Shown: piece by piece, positions 10,542 to 18,906 of the stretch
Position numbering within the stretch: position 1 is the stretch's first letter
Layout: every line of letters begins with the position of its first letter
Source: Pollutiaquabacter aromativorans
Lineage (GTDB): Bacteria > Bacteroidota > Bacteroidia > AKYH767-A > 2013-40CM-41-45
DNA length: 64,000 bases
NCBI GenBank assembly: GCA_049177215.1
Contig: CP185379.1
Span: 3,472,001-3,536,000 of the forward strand
Direction of reading: 5' to 3'
The notes under the pieces: generated by a model
What the model saw: the letters and a program-made list of their open reading frames with translations, nothing else
The model's database searches: none
What the model was told of the DNA's origin: nothing
Program-made: the position numbers and the translations under genes

Positions 10542-11222
10542 TTAGAAGGAAACGCGCAGCTTTACACCGCCGTGAATCGACGGCCGCACATAAAAGCGGT
10601 CGTCCTGCCAGTTGACCTGGTACACCGGGGCGTTCGCGGAGTCTTGTTTGGCGACGTCGATCCGGTTGACCAGCGTGCCGCGCAGGCCGACGCCGTAGTA
10701 GAACTCCAGCGCGAACGTCTGGTTCATTTCGTAGATCTTGCCGAAGTGAAACTGGAATCCGAAGCGGTCGCGGAAACGGGTCTGGTAGATGTACTCGTCA
10801 TAGGGATCGCCGGTCTTTTCGTTTTTCAATTCGTTCGCGAACCAGGTTTTCCCGTAATACAGATATTTGAAATAGATCATGGGCGAGATGTAGTCGCGCC
10901 ATTTGGAATCTTCCGGTTTCTTCTTGAAGAGTTTGTACTGTGCCCGGACCGTGAAACCGCGTTCGTAGAAGTAAAGTGAGTTGGTCCAGTCTTTCGCCAT
11001 GTCGACCAGGAAATCGTTCCGATAGACCAGTCCGCCGTTGATCTCAAGACTACGCCGTGCGGAGAAAAAGTGCTCGAAGCCGAAGTTGATCTCGTTCACC
11101 CCGTAGTTGCCGAGGTTGAACTGGAACGCGTTCTTTTTATATTCCGGAACCTCCTGCGCGGAGGTAGGGTTGCCGGCCGAAAGTAGTAGCAGGAGGAAAA
11201 GGGCGAGCCGCTGGATGCGCAT
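10542..11222 (-). CDS. Predicted outer-membrane beta-barrel protein
   Basis: 226 residues. The signal peptide ends around SAGNPTSAQ (residue 23). The mature part alternates hydrophobic and polar residues with many aromatics (FQFNLGNYGVNEINFGFEHFF, FALEFYYGVGLRG) and ends in a strand with terminal phenylalanine (HGGVKLRVSF), typical of a small outer-membrane barrel. I do not recognise a specific family or ligand. It is convergent with polA, only 37 nt apart. Confidence 0.65.
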   Translation of the reverse strand: MRIQRLALFLLLLLSAGNPTSAQEVPEYKKNAFQFNLGNYGVNEINFGFEHFFSARRSLEINGGLVYRNDFLVDMAKDWTNSLYFYERGFTVRAQYKLFKKKPEDSKWRDYISPMIYFKYLYYGKTWFANELKNEKTGDPYDEYIYQTRFRDRFGFQFHFGKIYEMNQTFALEFYYGVGLRGTLVNRIDVAKQDSANAPVYQVNWQDDRFYVRPSIHGGVKLRVSF

Positions 11223-11303
11223 AGGTTGTTCTACGGCAAAAATCGGAAAAAGGATCGGTTTTTAAAGGCCCTGATGCGATATCCAAACTTCGTTTTAAAC
11301 AAA

Positions 11304-11333
11304 AAAGCGGCTGCCGGTCAGGGCAGCCGCTTT
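11304..11333 (-). terminator. Rho-independent terminator of the M43 protease gene
   Basis: Perfect 12-bp stem: AAAGCGGCTGCC at 11304-11315 and GGCAGCCGCTTT at 11322-11333, with a 6-nt loop. On the minus strand it is followed by a run of T. It lies 20 nt after the stop of the minus-strand protease gene. Confidence 0.85.
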
Positions 11334-11352
11334 CATCAAGTTAGAAGGCAGA

Positions 11353-13416
11353 TCAATCCTGCGTAACCACCAGGCGGCGGATATGATGTTTGCCATTCAC
11401 CGAAAGATCGATCAGGTAAATGCCCGATCCGTCGGTAGGAATGTCGAACTCATGCACGCCGGCTCCAAGGTCGGAGTTCAGCACTTCGCGTACCAGTCGG
11501 CCGGTGAGGTCTTTCACCTGCAGGCTGACGGCGCTGTTCTTGTTCAACTTGAACTGAACATGGCTGGCAGCGGAGGTAGGGTTCGGATAGAGTGCATAAC
11601 CCAAGGTGGTCTCGTCCACTTCATCCACATTCACCAGTGTGCCGGTGATCTGGAGATCGTCGATGTAGGTGTTGTTGCCGCGGTCGCTAACGTTGCGGAA
11701 GCGGAAGCGGACATTCGGTTTCAGGTTGACGGAAGTCGGCAGCGAAACGGTTTCCTGACGCCATTGCGTGGCGTTCGGTACGAAGCTCACACTCACGACG
11801 CCAGCGGTAGCGAGGGCTGCACCCGACTTGTTATAACGCGGCTGCCAGGTTTCGCCACAGTTCAGACTGTAATCGACTTTGAGCTGATCGGTGGAAGAGC
11901 TGTTACGACGGGCATTGGCTACTTTGAAGAGCAACGAGATGCCGGTCATGTTTGAGAGGTCGTAGGAGGGTGTGATCCAGTCGTCGATCTGGCCGGAGAT
12001 GTTGGTGTAGTTGATGATACGCACGCTCTCCGATCCGCTTGCACCAACCGTCGTGACCCGGTTCCAGGTCTGGCCGTTGTCCTGATTGACCACATATCCG
12101 TCAACGCCGGGGAAACTCGGAGCGAGGCTGAAGTCTTCCGTCACAGGAGCTACGGTTTGCGCCGCGCCGCTGATGCGAACGAAGTTGGTCTTGGTGACCG
12201 AGGCCGATCCTGCACTGTTGGTAACAGTCAGGGTAACACTATAAACGCCGGCAGCGGGGTACGTGACCACCACCGAAGAATCGGTCGAGGTACTGGGGGA
12301 ACCACCCGGGAAGTCCCATACACGGGAGCTCACCGGACTGTTCCAGGAGAGATCGTAAAAGGTGAGGGCGATGCCTTCGCAGGCGGTCTGGTCGCTTGAA
12401 TAGAAATCGGCATTCGGCGTACAGGTCGGCGCCGGAGAGGCCAGCGCTCCGGTGGCGGCGAGGTTGGAAGGACTCCAGAGGTTGTTGCGTCCGCCGATGG
12501 CGCTGTTCAGCGCGGCCTGCATGCGTGCAGCTTGTCCGGCCGTGAACATTTGCGTGCAGTACGAATAATCCATGTGGTTCTGCACGTTCTCGATAATCGG
12601 AGGGTTACAGACCGAACCGTTCAATACGCAGCTTGTCCAACCTTGGGTCTCGGGGGTGTCATTTACATTGTCATCACCACAAGCGACGCCCGGCTGGTTG
12701 GTGCTTCCCCATGGGTGCGCGAGGTTCAGGCAGTGACCGGCTTCGTGAGAAAGTGTACGGCTGTTGTTATAGTTACTCGTGCCGATACTTCCGACGTAAT
12801 GCGAAAGGGAGATGATGCCGTCGACATCCGGATTCGAAACGCCGGGATAATAAGCATAAGCGGCAGCGCCTGCATTGGCGAGCGACTTGGCTGTCCAGAT
12901 GTTCAGGTACATGTCGTTCGGCCAGGGGTTCAGTTTGGAATTGTCATCGGCGCCTTCGGTCAGGGGAGTCACGATGCGATCGATACCGTTCGTGCAGTTG
13001 CCGTTCGGGTCGATGGTGGCCAGACGGAACTCGATTTCACAGTCGGCAGCGATCTGCTTGAACTGCGGGATGATCAGGTTCGTATCGGCATTCAGCAATC
13101 GGAAATCTTCGTTCATCACGCGCACGGCGTCGATGATCTGCGCGTCGCTGATGTTCTCCTGCCCGTAGTTGTGCAGGACGTGAAAGACCACCGGAATGAT
13201 GTAGATACCACCCTGGCTGCGCTGTTGCGCCTTGTCGGCGATCCAGGTCCGGGTGAAATCTTCCAACTGCGCCATGCGTTGAGCGACGGTTGGATCTCGT
13301 CGAATCGCATCCTGTAGTTTTTCGGTCGTGTAGCAGTGCTTGTGCTCTTCCGACTGGGCAATCGCGGTACTGAACGCTGCTGTCAGCAGCGCGACGGCAA
13401 GTAGTAGTTTTTTCAT
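11353..13416 (-). CDS. Secreted M43-family (pappalysin-like) metalloprotease with PKD domain and T9SS sorting domain
   Basis: 687 residues. The signal peptide ends at AIAQ (residues 1-21). The metzincin zinc motif HEAGHCLNLAH sits near residue 221, with the Met-turn NHMDY about 55 residues later; both match the M43/pappalysin type. Cysteine pairs nearby (GVACGDD, SCVLNGSVCNPP) probably form disulfides. A PKD domain (about 345-415, WDFPGGSPSTSTDSSVVVTYPAAG) and a beta-sandwich adhesion-like domain follow. The last 80 residues (YALYPNPTSAASHVQFKL, ending GIYLIDLSVNGKHHIRRLVV) form a type A T9SS C-terminal sorting signal, so the enzyme should be exported across the outer membrane and attached or released. 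It has its own promoter and terminator and is likely monocistronic. Confidence 0.92.
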   Translation of the reverse strand: MKKLLLAVALLTAAFSTAIAQSEEHKHCYTTEKLQDAIRRDPTVAQRMAQLEDFTRTWIADKAQQRSQGGIYIIPVVFHVLHNYGQENISDAQIIDAVRVMNEDFRLLNADTNLIIPQFKQIAADCEIEFRLATIDPNGNCTNGIDRIVTPLTEGADDNSKLNPWPNDMYLNIWTAKSLANAGAAAYAYYPGVSNPDVDGIISLSHYVGSIGTSNYNNSRTLSHEAGHCLNLAHPWGSTNQPGVACGDDNVNDTPETQGWTSCVLNGSVCNPPIIENVQNHMDYSYCTQMFTAGQAARMQAALNSAIGGRNNLWSPSNLAATGALASPAPTCTPNADFYSSDQTACEGIALTFYDLSWNSPVSSRVWDFPGGSPSTSTDSSVVVTYPAAGVYSVTLTVTNSAGSASVTKTNFVRISGAAQTVAPVTEDFSLAPSFPGVDGYVVNQDNGQTWNRVTTVGASGSESVRIINYTNISGQIDDWITPSYDLSNMTGISLLFKVANARRNSSSTDQLKVDYSLNCGETWQPRYNKSGAALATAGVVSVSFVPNATQWRQETVSLPTSVNLKPNVRFRFRNVSDRGNNTYIDDLQITGTLVNVDEVDETTLGYALYPNPTSAASHVQFKLNKNSAVSLQVKDLTGRLVREVLNSDLGAGVHEFDIPTDGSGIYLIDLSVNGKHHIRRLVVTQD

Positions 13417-13466
13417 GGTGATGGAACTGCTGTTTCTGTTGTTTAGGGATAACAGCTAAAACCGTT

Positions 13467-13474
13467 CAAAGATA
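13467..13474 (-). promoter_or_regulatory. Promoter -7 box of the M43 protease gene
   Basis: The minus strand reads TATCTTTG, a full match to TAnnTTTG, 51 nt upstream of the protease start codon. No TTG is found at the usual -33 spacing. Confidence 0.5.
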
Positions 13475-13577
13475 ACCAATTGGCAGTATTTTCCTGAATA
13501 CCAACACACTCTTGACAAAGCGCTGACAGGACGACAGGACGCAGGTCCTTGACGAAAAACCCTCCTGAAATGATGAA

Positions 13578-13612
13578 AAACGGGCCGAATTCATGAAGAA
13601 ATCGGCCCGTTT
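13578..13612 (-). terminator. Terminator of the cystathionine synthase/lyase gene
   Basis: An 11-bp stem AAACGGGCCGA / TCGGCCCGTTT with a 13-nt loop, followed on the minus strand by TTTTTC. It lies 27 nt beyond the stop of the minus-strand PLP enzyme gene. A second small palindrome, ACGGACT-GTC-AGTCCGT (13615-13631), sits between the stop and this stem. Confidence 0.8.
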
Positions 13613-13638
13613 AACGGACTGTCAGTCCGTGTCAGTGC

Positions 13639-14796
13639 TCAGCCCAATGCCTGACGAAGGTCGGCGATCAGGTCGTTCGCGTCTTCAATGCCGACGCTCA
13701 GTCGCAGCAGTGAGTCGAGTACGCCCGACTTTTCCCGCATTTCCTTTGGAATGGAGGCGTGGGTCATCGTGGCCGGATGACCGATCAGGGATTCAACGCC
13801 GCCTAGGGATTCGGCCAGCGAGAAAACCTTGGTACTCGACGCCATCCGGAACGCTTCTTCTAGCGAGTCGCCTTTGAGGGTGAACGAGATCATGCCGCCG
13901 AAGCCACGCATCTGCGACTTCGCGATGGCGTGGTTCGGATGGTCGGGAAAGCCCGGCCAATGCAGTTTGTCGATCTTCGGATGCGACTTCAGGAACTCCG
14001 CAACCGCCTTGCCGTTTTCGCAATGGCGTTGCACCCGTACGTGCAACGTCTTGAGTCCGCGCAGCACAAGGAAGCTGTCCATCGGCCCCGGCACCGCGCC
14101 GCAGGAGTTGGCGATGAAGGCGAGTTCTTCCTGGATCTTGTCGTCGTTCGTACAGGTGGCGCCCATCACGACGTCGGAATGGCCACCGAGGTATTTGGTT
14201 GCAGAATGCACGACAATGGTAGCACCCAGGTCCAGCGGATTCTGTAGATAGGGAGACGCGAAGGTGTTGTCGACCACCAGCATCAGCTTCTTCGCCTGCG
14301 CGATGGCTGCCACCCCGCGGATGTCGATGATCTTCATCAGCGGATTGGTCGGGGTCTCGACCCACAGCATCCGCGTCTTTTCGTTGATGTGCTTGTTGAT
14401 CTCGTTCACATCGTGCATGTTCACGAAATGGAACACGATGCCGTAATGCGCGAACACTTTGGTGAACATGCGGTACGAACCGCCGTACAGATCGTCCGTG
14501 GCGATCACTTCATCGCCGGGTCGCAGCAACTTGATAATGGCATCTTCCGCGCCCTGTCCGCTCGAGAAGCATAATCCGTGCTTCGCATTCTCCAGGGAAG
14601 CGATGCACTGCTCCAGCGCCACACGCGTCGGATTCTTTCCGCGGGCATAGGCATAGCCTTTATGCTTTCCCGGTAATTCCTGTACGTACGTGGAGGTTTG
14701 GTAAATGGGCGTCATGATCGCCCCGGTACTCGGGTCCGGCGACTGCCCGGCATGGATCGCCCGCGTCCCGAAACCGTGATCGTTGGTGGTTGACAT
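13639..14796 (-). CDS. Cystathionine gamma-synthase / gamma-lyase family PLP enzyme
   Basis: 385 residues from the ATG at 14794-14796, the usual family length. It begins GFGTRAIHAGQSPDPSTGAI, the conserved N-terminus of the Cys/Met-metabolism family. The PLP lysine lies in HSATKYLGGHSD (near residue 200). Other landmarks are YARGKNPTR, CFSSGQGAEDAI, ATDDLYGGSYRMF and VDNTFASPYLQNPLDLGA. Members make cystathionine from activated homoserine or cleave cystathionine; the two cannot be separated by eye, so no symbol is given. The open frame continues 93 codons further upstream, but that part is only translated repeat DNA and is excluded. Confidence 0.93.
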   Translation of the reverse strand: MSTTNDHGFGTRAIHAGQSPDPSTGAIMTPIYQTSTYVQELPGKHKGYAYARGKNPTRVALEQCIASLENAKHGLCFSSGQGAEDAIIKLLRPGDEVIATDDLYGGSYRMFTKVFAHYGIVFHFVNMHDVNEINKHINEKTRMLWVETPTNPLMKIIDIRGVAAIAQAKKLMLVVDNTFASPYLQNPLDLGATIVVHSATKYLGGHSDVVMGATCTNDDKIQEELAFIANSCGAVPGPMDSFLVLRGLKTLHVRVQRHCENGKAVAEFLKSHPKIDKLHWPGFPDHPNHAIAKSQMRGFGGMISFTLKGDSLEEAFRMASSTKVFSLAESLGGVESLIGHPATMTHASIPKEMREKSGVLDSLLRLSVGIEDANDLIADLRQALG

Positions 14797-15129
14797 GGGG
14801 CAAAAGTAGGAAATTGGAATGGAGGGCGAGAGGTCGGTTCGGCAGTAAATAGAAAAGAGCGAATAGCCAATAGCGAACAGCGAATAGTTTTTGGGTGAAT
14901 AATGAACAGTAAACAGTAAACAGTAAACAGTGAGGGACGTCTGGTTGTTTTCCCTCGTCCCTCGTCCCTCGTCCCTCGTCCCTCGTCCCTCGTCCCTCGT
15001 CCCTCGTCCCTCGTCCCTCGTCCCTCGTCCCTCTCCTTTGCCGCCGCCGTCCTTCCAGCTTCGGTGCTTCCTCACAAAGCGCCTTCTCTTTCCGGTACGG
15101 CGACGGCCTCGGATCGCAGCATGAGTTCC
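14797..15129. repeat. Gap filled by heptanucleotide tandem repeats
   Basis: Between two minus-strand genes. It contains AGCGAAT/AGCCAAT units (about 14857-14887), CAGTAAA units (about 14907-14931, nearly perfect) and about 11-12 copies of CCCTCGT (about 14952-15033, nearly perfect), all with 7-nt period. The single GAGGGACG at 14932-14939 is complementary to the CGTCCCTC array. There is no gene. The array is open in one minus-strand frame and would read as repeating G-T-R-D-E-G-R. Confidence 0.92.
14801..14808 (-). promoter_or_regulatory. Candidate -7 box of the PLP-enzyme gene
   Basis: The minus strand reads TACTTTTG, a full TAnnTTTG match, only 4 nt before the ATG at 14796. If used, the mRNA would be leaderless or nearly so. 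No -33 TTG is evident. Confidence 0.35.
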
Positions 15130-16164
15130 TTAACGCAAACTGATCGACCGATTCTGATGGAAGCTGCCGTTCCGGTTGGTGACACGGAATTCGTAGATAT
15201 AGCTGCCTGCAGACGGTCGTTGGATCAGCGAGCCGAAATCGATCGTGACCTGTTGGTCTCCTCCCGGAAGCGCTGCGTCGAAGAGGGTGTTCAACTTCTT
15301 GCCCTGCAAATCGAAGAGCGTGACGGCCACGTTCGAATCTTCCTTCAGTCGGAATGCAAGTGTGGCGCGTTCATCAGCCGGATTGGGGAAAATGGGCTGA
15401 AGCTTGAACTGCCCGCCGGTTTCCGGCTCCAACTCAATGAGGCCGGTGGTGGGGGCTTGTATCCCGATCACCAGGCTGCCGTCGTAGCCGCCCAAGCCGT
15501 TTGATACAAGATTCAGCATTTGATACTGGGTATTGTTAGCGTCGGAGAAGACGTTGTCGCTGTTGTTGGTCGTCGGGTTTTGTCCGTGGGCCGAATACAG
15601 AGCCGAATTGTACACCGCCGTTGTTATGGTTTCGTCGAACGCCATCTGCGATGTGGCTGCAAGGACCGAATTCAGGAAGACCTGAAAATGAATGTGCGTA
15701 ACGCGACCCGGGTACCAGCCTGGGTAGACAGTTGTGAAACGCACTTGTCCGTTGACATCGGTGATCTGAATGCCGCGGAAAAAGGTTTCGCCTGCGTGAT
15801 TTTGAGTGCCCAGATAACCCGGCTGGTTGTTGAATCCGCTGTAATATCCGTCTTTATTACAGTGCCAGATATCGACGCGGACATCGGGCAGGGGCTCGCA
15901 GTTGTCATTGATGTTCACCACGGTCAGCGTCAACTCCATGGGCGTACCCGTATTCCCTTCGGTGATGTCTTGCCGGAACATGCCCGGGTCGCTGCTCAGG
16001 TCCAATTGATACGGCCCTTGTGTTTCATTTGGAATGAGTACACAGGATCCTGTCGCGCCCAGACGGGCAGCGGCGGATTGTACGGCGGCACGGCTGCGGG
16101 CTACGGGGACCAGACTGCCCAGCGAAAGCACGCCGAGACCTTTCAGAAAGTCGCTTCTTTTCAT
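15130..16164 (-). CDS. Secreted intradiol ring-cleavage dioxygenase-like protein with T9SS sorting domain
   Basis: 344 residues. Residues 1-30 look like a signal peptide with a Tat-like start (KRSDFLKGLG; KR instead of the twin RR). Residues about 40-200 match the intradiol dioxygenase fold: DVRVDIWHCNKDGYYSG and YPGWYPGRVTHIHFQV supply the four expected Fe(III) ligands (Tyr 107/108, Tyr 151 or 147, His 157, His 159). Family members such as protocatechuate 3,4-dioxygenase cleave catechols; the real substrate here is unknown. Residues about 265-344 (LQPIFPNPADERATLAFRL...) form a T9SS C-terminal sorting domain, so the enzyme should be at or beyond the outer membrane. Confidence 0.88.
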   Translation of the reverse strand: MKRSDFLKGLGVLSLGSLVPVARSRAAVQSAAARLGATGSCVLIPNETQGPYQLDLSSDPGMFRQDITEGNTGTPMELTLTVVNINDNCEPLPDVRVDIWHCNKDGYYSGFNNQPGYLGTQNHAGETFFRGIQITDVNGQVRFTTVYPGWYPGRVTHIHFQVFLNSVLAATSQMAFDETITTAVYNSALYSAHGQNPTTNNSDNVFSDANNTQYQMLNLVSNGLGGYDGSLVIGIQAPTTGLIELEPETGGQFKLQPIFPNPADERATLAFRLKEDSNVAVTLFDLQGKKLNTLFDAALPGGDQQVTIDFGSLIQRPSAGSYIYEFRVTNRNGSFHQNRSISLR

Positions 16165-16272
16165 GATCGTGTTGTTTTACACGATGGCGAAAAGATCAAT
16201 TGATTCTGTACGCTGTCTGAAAAAGCCCGCCAGTTGCGGCGAGTAGAGGAGATGCTGCGGAGTTAAGCGATC

Positions 16273-16965
16273 CTATCCTTTAAAAACCCGGAAGAATCCT
16301 TCCTCATAGCTGTTGCCGATCGGAATGTCCTCTTTGCCGATCCGGATCATCTTGCTGCGAACGCTTTCGATGCGCGACAAGGGTACGATGAATGAACGGT
16401 GAACACGGATGAATTGTTCCGCAGGCAGCTTTTCGATCATCGACTTCATGGTCATCCGGGTGACGATCGTCTTCTGCTCCAGCAAATGGATCTTCAGGTA
16501 ATCGTCGAGGCCTTCGATGAACTCGATGTCCTTCAGTTTGACTTTCACCAGGCGGTAATCGGCCTTGATGAGCAGAAAAGGTTCCTCAGCCGCCGCCGGT
16601 GTGCTTCCCCGTTGCTGGCGTTCGGAAAATTTCCGGACGGCCTGCTGGAAGCGCTCGAAGGAATAGGGCTTGAGCAGGTAGTCGACCGCATTCAGATTGA
16701 ATCCTTGTACCGCGTAATCCGCAAAAGCGGTCGTGAAGATCACCGGAATCGGTTTGTTGAGGGAAGTATAAAAGTCGATACCTGAAATGGACGGCATCTG
16801 AATGTCGAGAAACAACAAGTCGACCGATTGGACTTTCAGGTACTGCTGCGCTTCCGACGGACGGGTGAAGGTGCCATCGAGCTGTAGGATATCCACACGC
16901 TCCGCATAGCGCTGCAGGACGGTCAGTGCGGGCGGTTCATCATCAAGTGCGATGCAGCGGATCAT
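16273..16965 (-). CDS. LytTR-type response regulator
   Basis: 230 residues. The receiver domain has the acidic pocket DDE (8-10), phospho-acceptor Asp54 in LFLDIQMPS and Lys99 in YLLKPYS. A LytTR DNA-binding domain follows from about residue 130 (LIKADYRLVKVKLKDIEFIEGLDDYLKIH, then FIRVHRSFIVPLSRIESV). Its start overlaps the stop of the sensor kinase gene by 4 nt, so the two are translated together and form a pair. The target promoters are not evident; the dioxygenase gene 108 nt downstream could share the transcript. Confidence 0.95.
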   Translation of the reverse strand: MIRCIALDDEPPALTVLQRYAERVDILQLDGTFTRPSEAQQYLKVQSVDLLFLDIQMPSISGIDFYTSLNKPIPVIFTTAFADYAVQGFNLNAVDYLLKPYSFERFQQAVRKFSERQQRGSTPAAAEEPFLLIKADYRLVKVKLKDIEFIEGLDDYLKIHLLEQKTIVTRMTMKSMIEKLPAEQFIRVHRSFIVPLSRIESVRSKMIRIGKEDIPIGNSYEEGFFRVFKG

Positions 16966-18044
16966 GCCAGTTGAACGGATAAGTGTAAACGATATTCGGT
17001 TTCCGTTTCGTCGATCGTGAGCGTATGCCGGCCCGGATAAAAAAGTTCCAGCCGTTGGCGCGTGTTGTGCAAACCGATGCCCAGCGCGATGTTCTTGTTG
17101 TGGTTGGCGTCGACCTTGGTGTTGGCGATGTCGAGCGTGACGCGTGTTCCGGAAACACGAATGCGGATGTCGATCACGGAATCGTCTTCGGGATTGACCC
17201 CGTACTTGTACGCGTTCTCGATCAGCGGGATGAGCAGGAGCGGAGCGATCAGGAGATTGTCAGGATCGCCTTCGATCGACGAATGGACCTTCGCGTTCTT
17301 GTCGAGGCGAAGGCTTTGCAGGTCGATGTAGTCGCGGATGTAGTGCAGTTCCTTTTCGAGCGGGACGAACTCTTCCGAAGCTTCGGTGATCACATAGCGC
17401 ATCATCTCCGACAATTTCACGATCGCAGGAGCGGTCTCGTCAGAGCGCGAAAGCGCCAGTGAATAGATGCTGTTCAAGGTGTTGAAGAGAAAATGCGGAT
17501 GGACCTGCGCTTTCAGGAAACTCAGTTCAGCATGCAGGCGTTCGCGTTCCGAGCGTCGCCACTGCTGGATCAGCCGCAGGCTGAGCGCGATGAACAATAC
17601 GGCAAGAAAGACGAAGAAATTGTGACTGAACATCAGCAAACTCTTCCCGCGATGCCGCTCCGGCGGATCCAGTTTGACCTTGAGCGAGTCCGCCGCTTCC
17701 TGACTCATGAAGATCGTCTTGCCGGGCTCCGGATGGAAATGGGGACGATAAGGGTAAAGGAGGTTGGGCACCACATAAACCGCCACCAGCGAGGCAACGA
17801 CCACCGTGATGAAAATACCGTACCGGCGGGTGGTGAACAGGCGCGGGATCAGGAGGTAGTAGCTCAGGTAAAAGAACCCGAGCATCAGGATGTGCGCGAC
17901 CAGGTCCCGCAAGGTCATCTCCGACCGAAGGAACTCGTCCCAGGTCAGCTCGCTCAGCGGCGTCCGCATGTACAGGATCGGCAGCGAGAGAAACAGCAGG
18001 CTGCCCAGGATGTGTACCGGAAAGAGCGGAAACGGACGCTTCAT
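16962..18044 (-). CDS. LytS/YehU-type membrane sensor histidine kinase
   Basis: 360 residues. Four hydrophobic segments lie in the N-terminal half (about residues 11-26, 48-66, 76-96 and 141-158) with a periplasmic or cytoplasmic loop of about 40 residues between the third and fourth. The His_kinase domain carries the phosphorylated His182 in LKAQVHPHFLFNTLNSIYSL. The ATPase N-box is PLIENAYKYG and the G-box is ALGIGLHNTRQRL. It phosphorylates the LytTR regulator encoded just downstream. The signal it senses is unknown; no extra sensory domain is visible. Confidence 0.95.
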   Translation of the reverse strand: MKRPFPLFPVHILGSLLFLSLPILYMRTPLSELTWDEFLRSEMTLRDLVAHILMLGFFYLSYYLLIPRLFTTRRYGIFITVVVASLVAVYVVPNLLYPYRPHFHPEPGKTIFMSQEAADSLKVKLDPPERHRGKSLLMFSHNFFVFLAVLFIALSLRLIQQWRRSERERLHAELSFLKAQVHPHFLFNTLNSIYSLALSRSDETAPAIVKLSEMMRYVITEASEEFVPLEKELHYIRDYIDLQSLRLDKNAKVHSSIEGDPDNLLIAPLLLIPLIENAYKYGVNPEDDSVIDIRIRVSGTRVTLDIANTKVDANHNKNIALGIGLHNTRQRLELFYPGRHTLTIDETETEYRLHLSVQLA

Positions 18045-18054
18045 ACAGGATACT

Positions 18055-18062
18055 CAAACGTA
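18055..18062 (-). promoter_or_regulatory. Candidate -7 box of the kinase-regulator operon
   Basis: The minus strand reads TACGTTTG, a full TAnnTTTG match, 10 nt upstream of the kinase ATG. The -33 element is not clear. Confidence 0.4.
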
Positions 18063-18141
18063 CGATTTCCCGCGTTAGCAGGGGGAATTCTTCGGGGAAA
18101 CGGAAGATTCCTGCGGCAGAACCGGGCTGTACGGGCTGCGG

Positions 18142-18732
18142 TCAGTCGTTCGACGGCCCCTTTTCGTAAAAGTGCATCTCTTCCACGTAGTCCCAGACGG
18201 ACTCGGGAAGCATGTAGCGAACGTCTTTCTTGTTCCGGATGGACTCCCGGATGAAACTGGCGGAAAGCTCGACCAACGGGGCGTTGATCACCTTCACGCG
18301 GGGATGATGCAACAGCTCGCCACCGTCGCTCTCTTTGCGCGGGTAAACGTACAACTCACATTGTTCCAGCAACATTTCCCAGTTCTTCCACTTCTTAAAA
18401 CTTTCCAGGTTGTCCGCACCCATGATCAGTACGAACGTATGGGAAGGAAACTGCTCGTGCAGGTAGGTGATGGTGTCGATAGTATAGTTCGGCTTCGGGA
18501 GCTTGAACTCGATATCGGTGGCCTTGATCTTCCGGTTGTTCCCGATGGCCAGTTTCACCATCGCCAAACGCTGGTAGTCGTTCAACAGGGTCTGCTTCGG
18601 CTTCAACGGATTGTGCGGCGACACCACCAGCCACACCTGGTCCAGGTCCGTAAACTCCGACACATACCCCGCAATGATCATGTGCCCGTTATGGACCGGG
18701 TTAAAGGAGCCGAAGTAGAGACCAATCTTCAT
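18142..18732 (-). CDS. nadD: Nicotinate-nucleotide adenylyltransferase
   Basis: 196 residues, usual length. The nucleotidyltransferase signature GSFNPVHNGH is at residues 8-17, and the second ATP-binding motif appears as ELSASFIRESIR near residue 155-166 (consensus ISSTxIR). FVLIMGADNLESFKKW is typical of NadD. The enzyme makes deamido-NAD from nicotinate mononucleotide and ATP in NAD synthesis. It lies downstream of yicC and gmk on the same strand, a common Bacteroidota order, but a repeat-bearing gap of 174 nt separates it from gmk. Confidence 0.96.
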   Translation of the reverse strand: MKIGLYFGSFNPVHNGHMIIAGYVSEFTDLDQVWLVVSPHNPLKPKQTLLNDYQRLAMVKLAIGNNRKIKATDIEFKLPKPNYTIDTITYLHEQFPSHTFVLIMGADNLESFKKWKNWEMLLEQCELYVYPRKESDGGELLHHPRVKVINAPLVELSASFIRESIRNKKDVRYMLPESVWDYVEEMHFYEKGPSND

Positions 18733-18764
18733 GGTTTATTCTGTCGGTTTGCTAATTCAGGGTC

Positions 18765-18889
18765 AAGGAACGAGACCGTGGAACGAGGAAGGATTACTAC
18801 AATTTTTGAATTGCTCAGCATCCAATGTTGGGAGGCATCTAATTCACGCATCATTTTTCATCGTTCCTCGGTCACGTTCCTCGGTCCTG
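18765..18889. repeat. Inverted-arm repeat between gmk and nadD
   Basis: The left arm 18765-18786 (GGAACGA units) and the right arm 18861-18882 are reverse complements over about 22 nt with about three mismatches, enclosing about 75 nt of A/T-rich sequence. The arms are made of short repeated words of 6-7 nt like the other tracts in this window. It could fold into a long hairpin in the nadD leader. Confidence 0.7.
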
Positions 18890-18906
18890 ATTCTATTACC
18901 TGCTTG

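Noticed and set aside
14944..15035. CRISPR or coding repeat in the CCCTCGT array
   Set aside because: Pure 7-nt tandem repetition with no unique spacers; the in-frame peptide is simple repeat translation unlike the N-terminus of the enzyme family.
18085..18111. Hairpin after nadD as a terminator
   Set aside because: The stem is imperfect (GGAATTCTTC against GAAGATTCC) and no T run follows on the minus strand.
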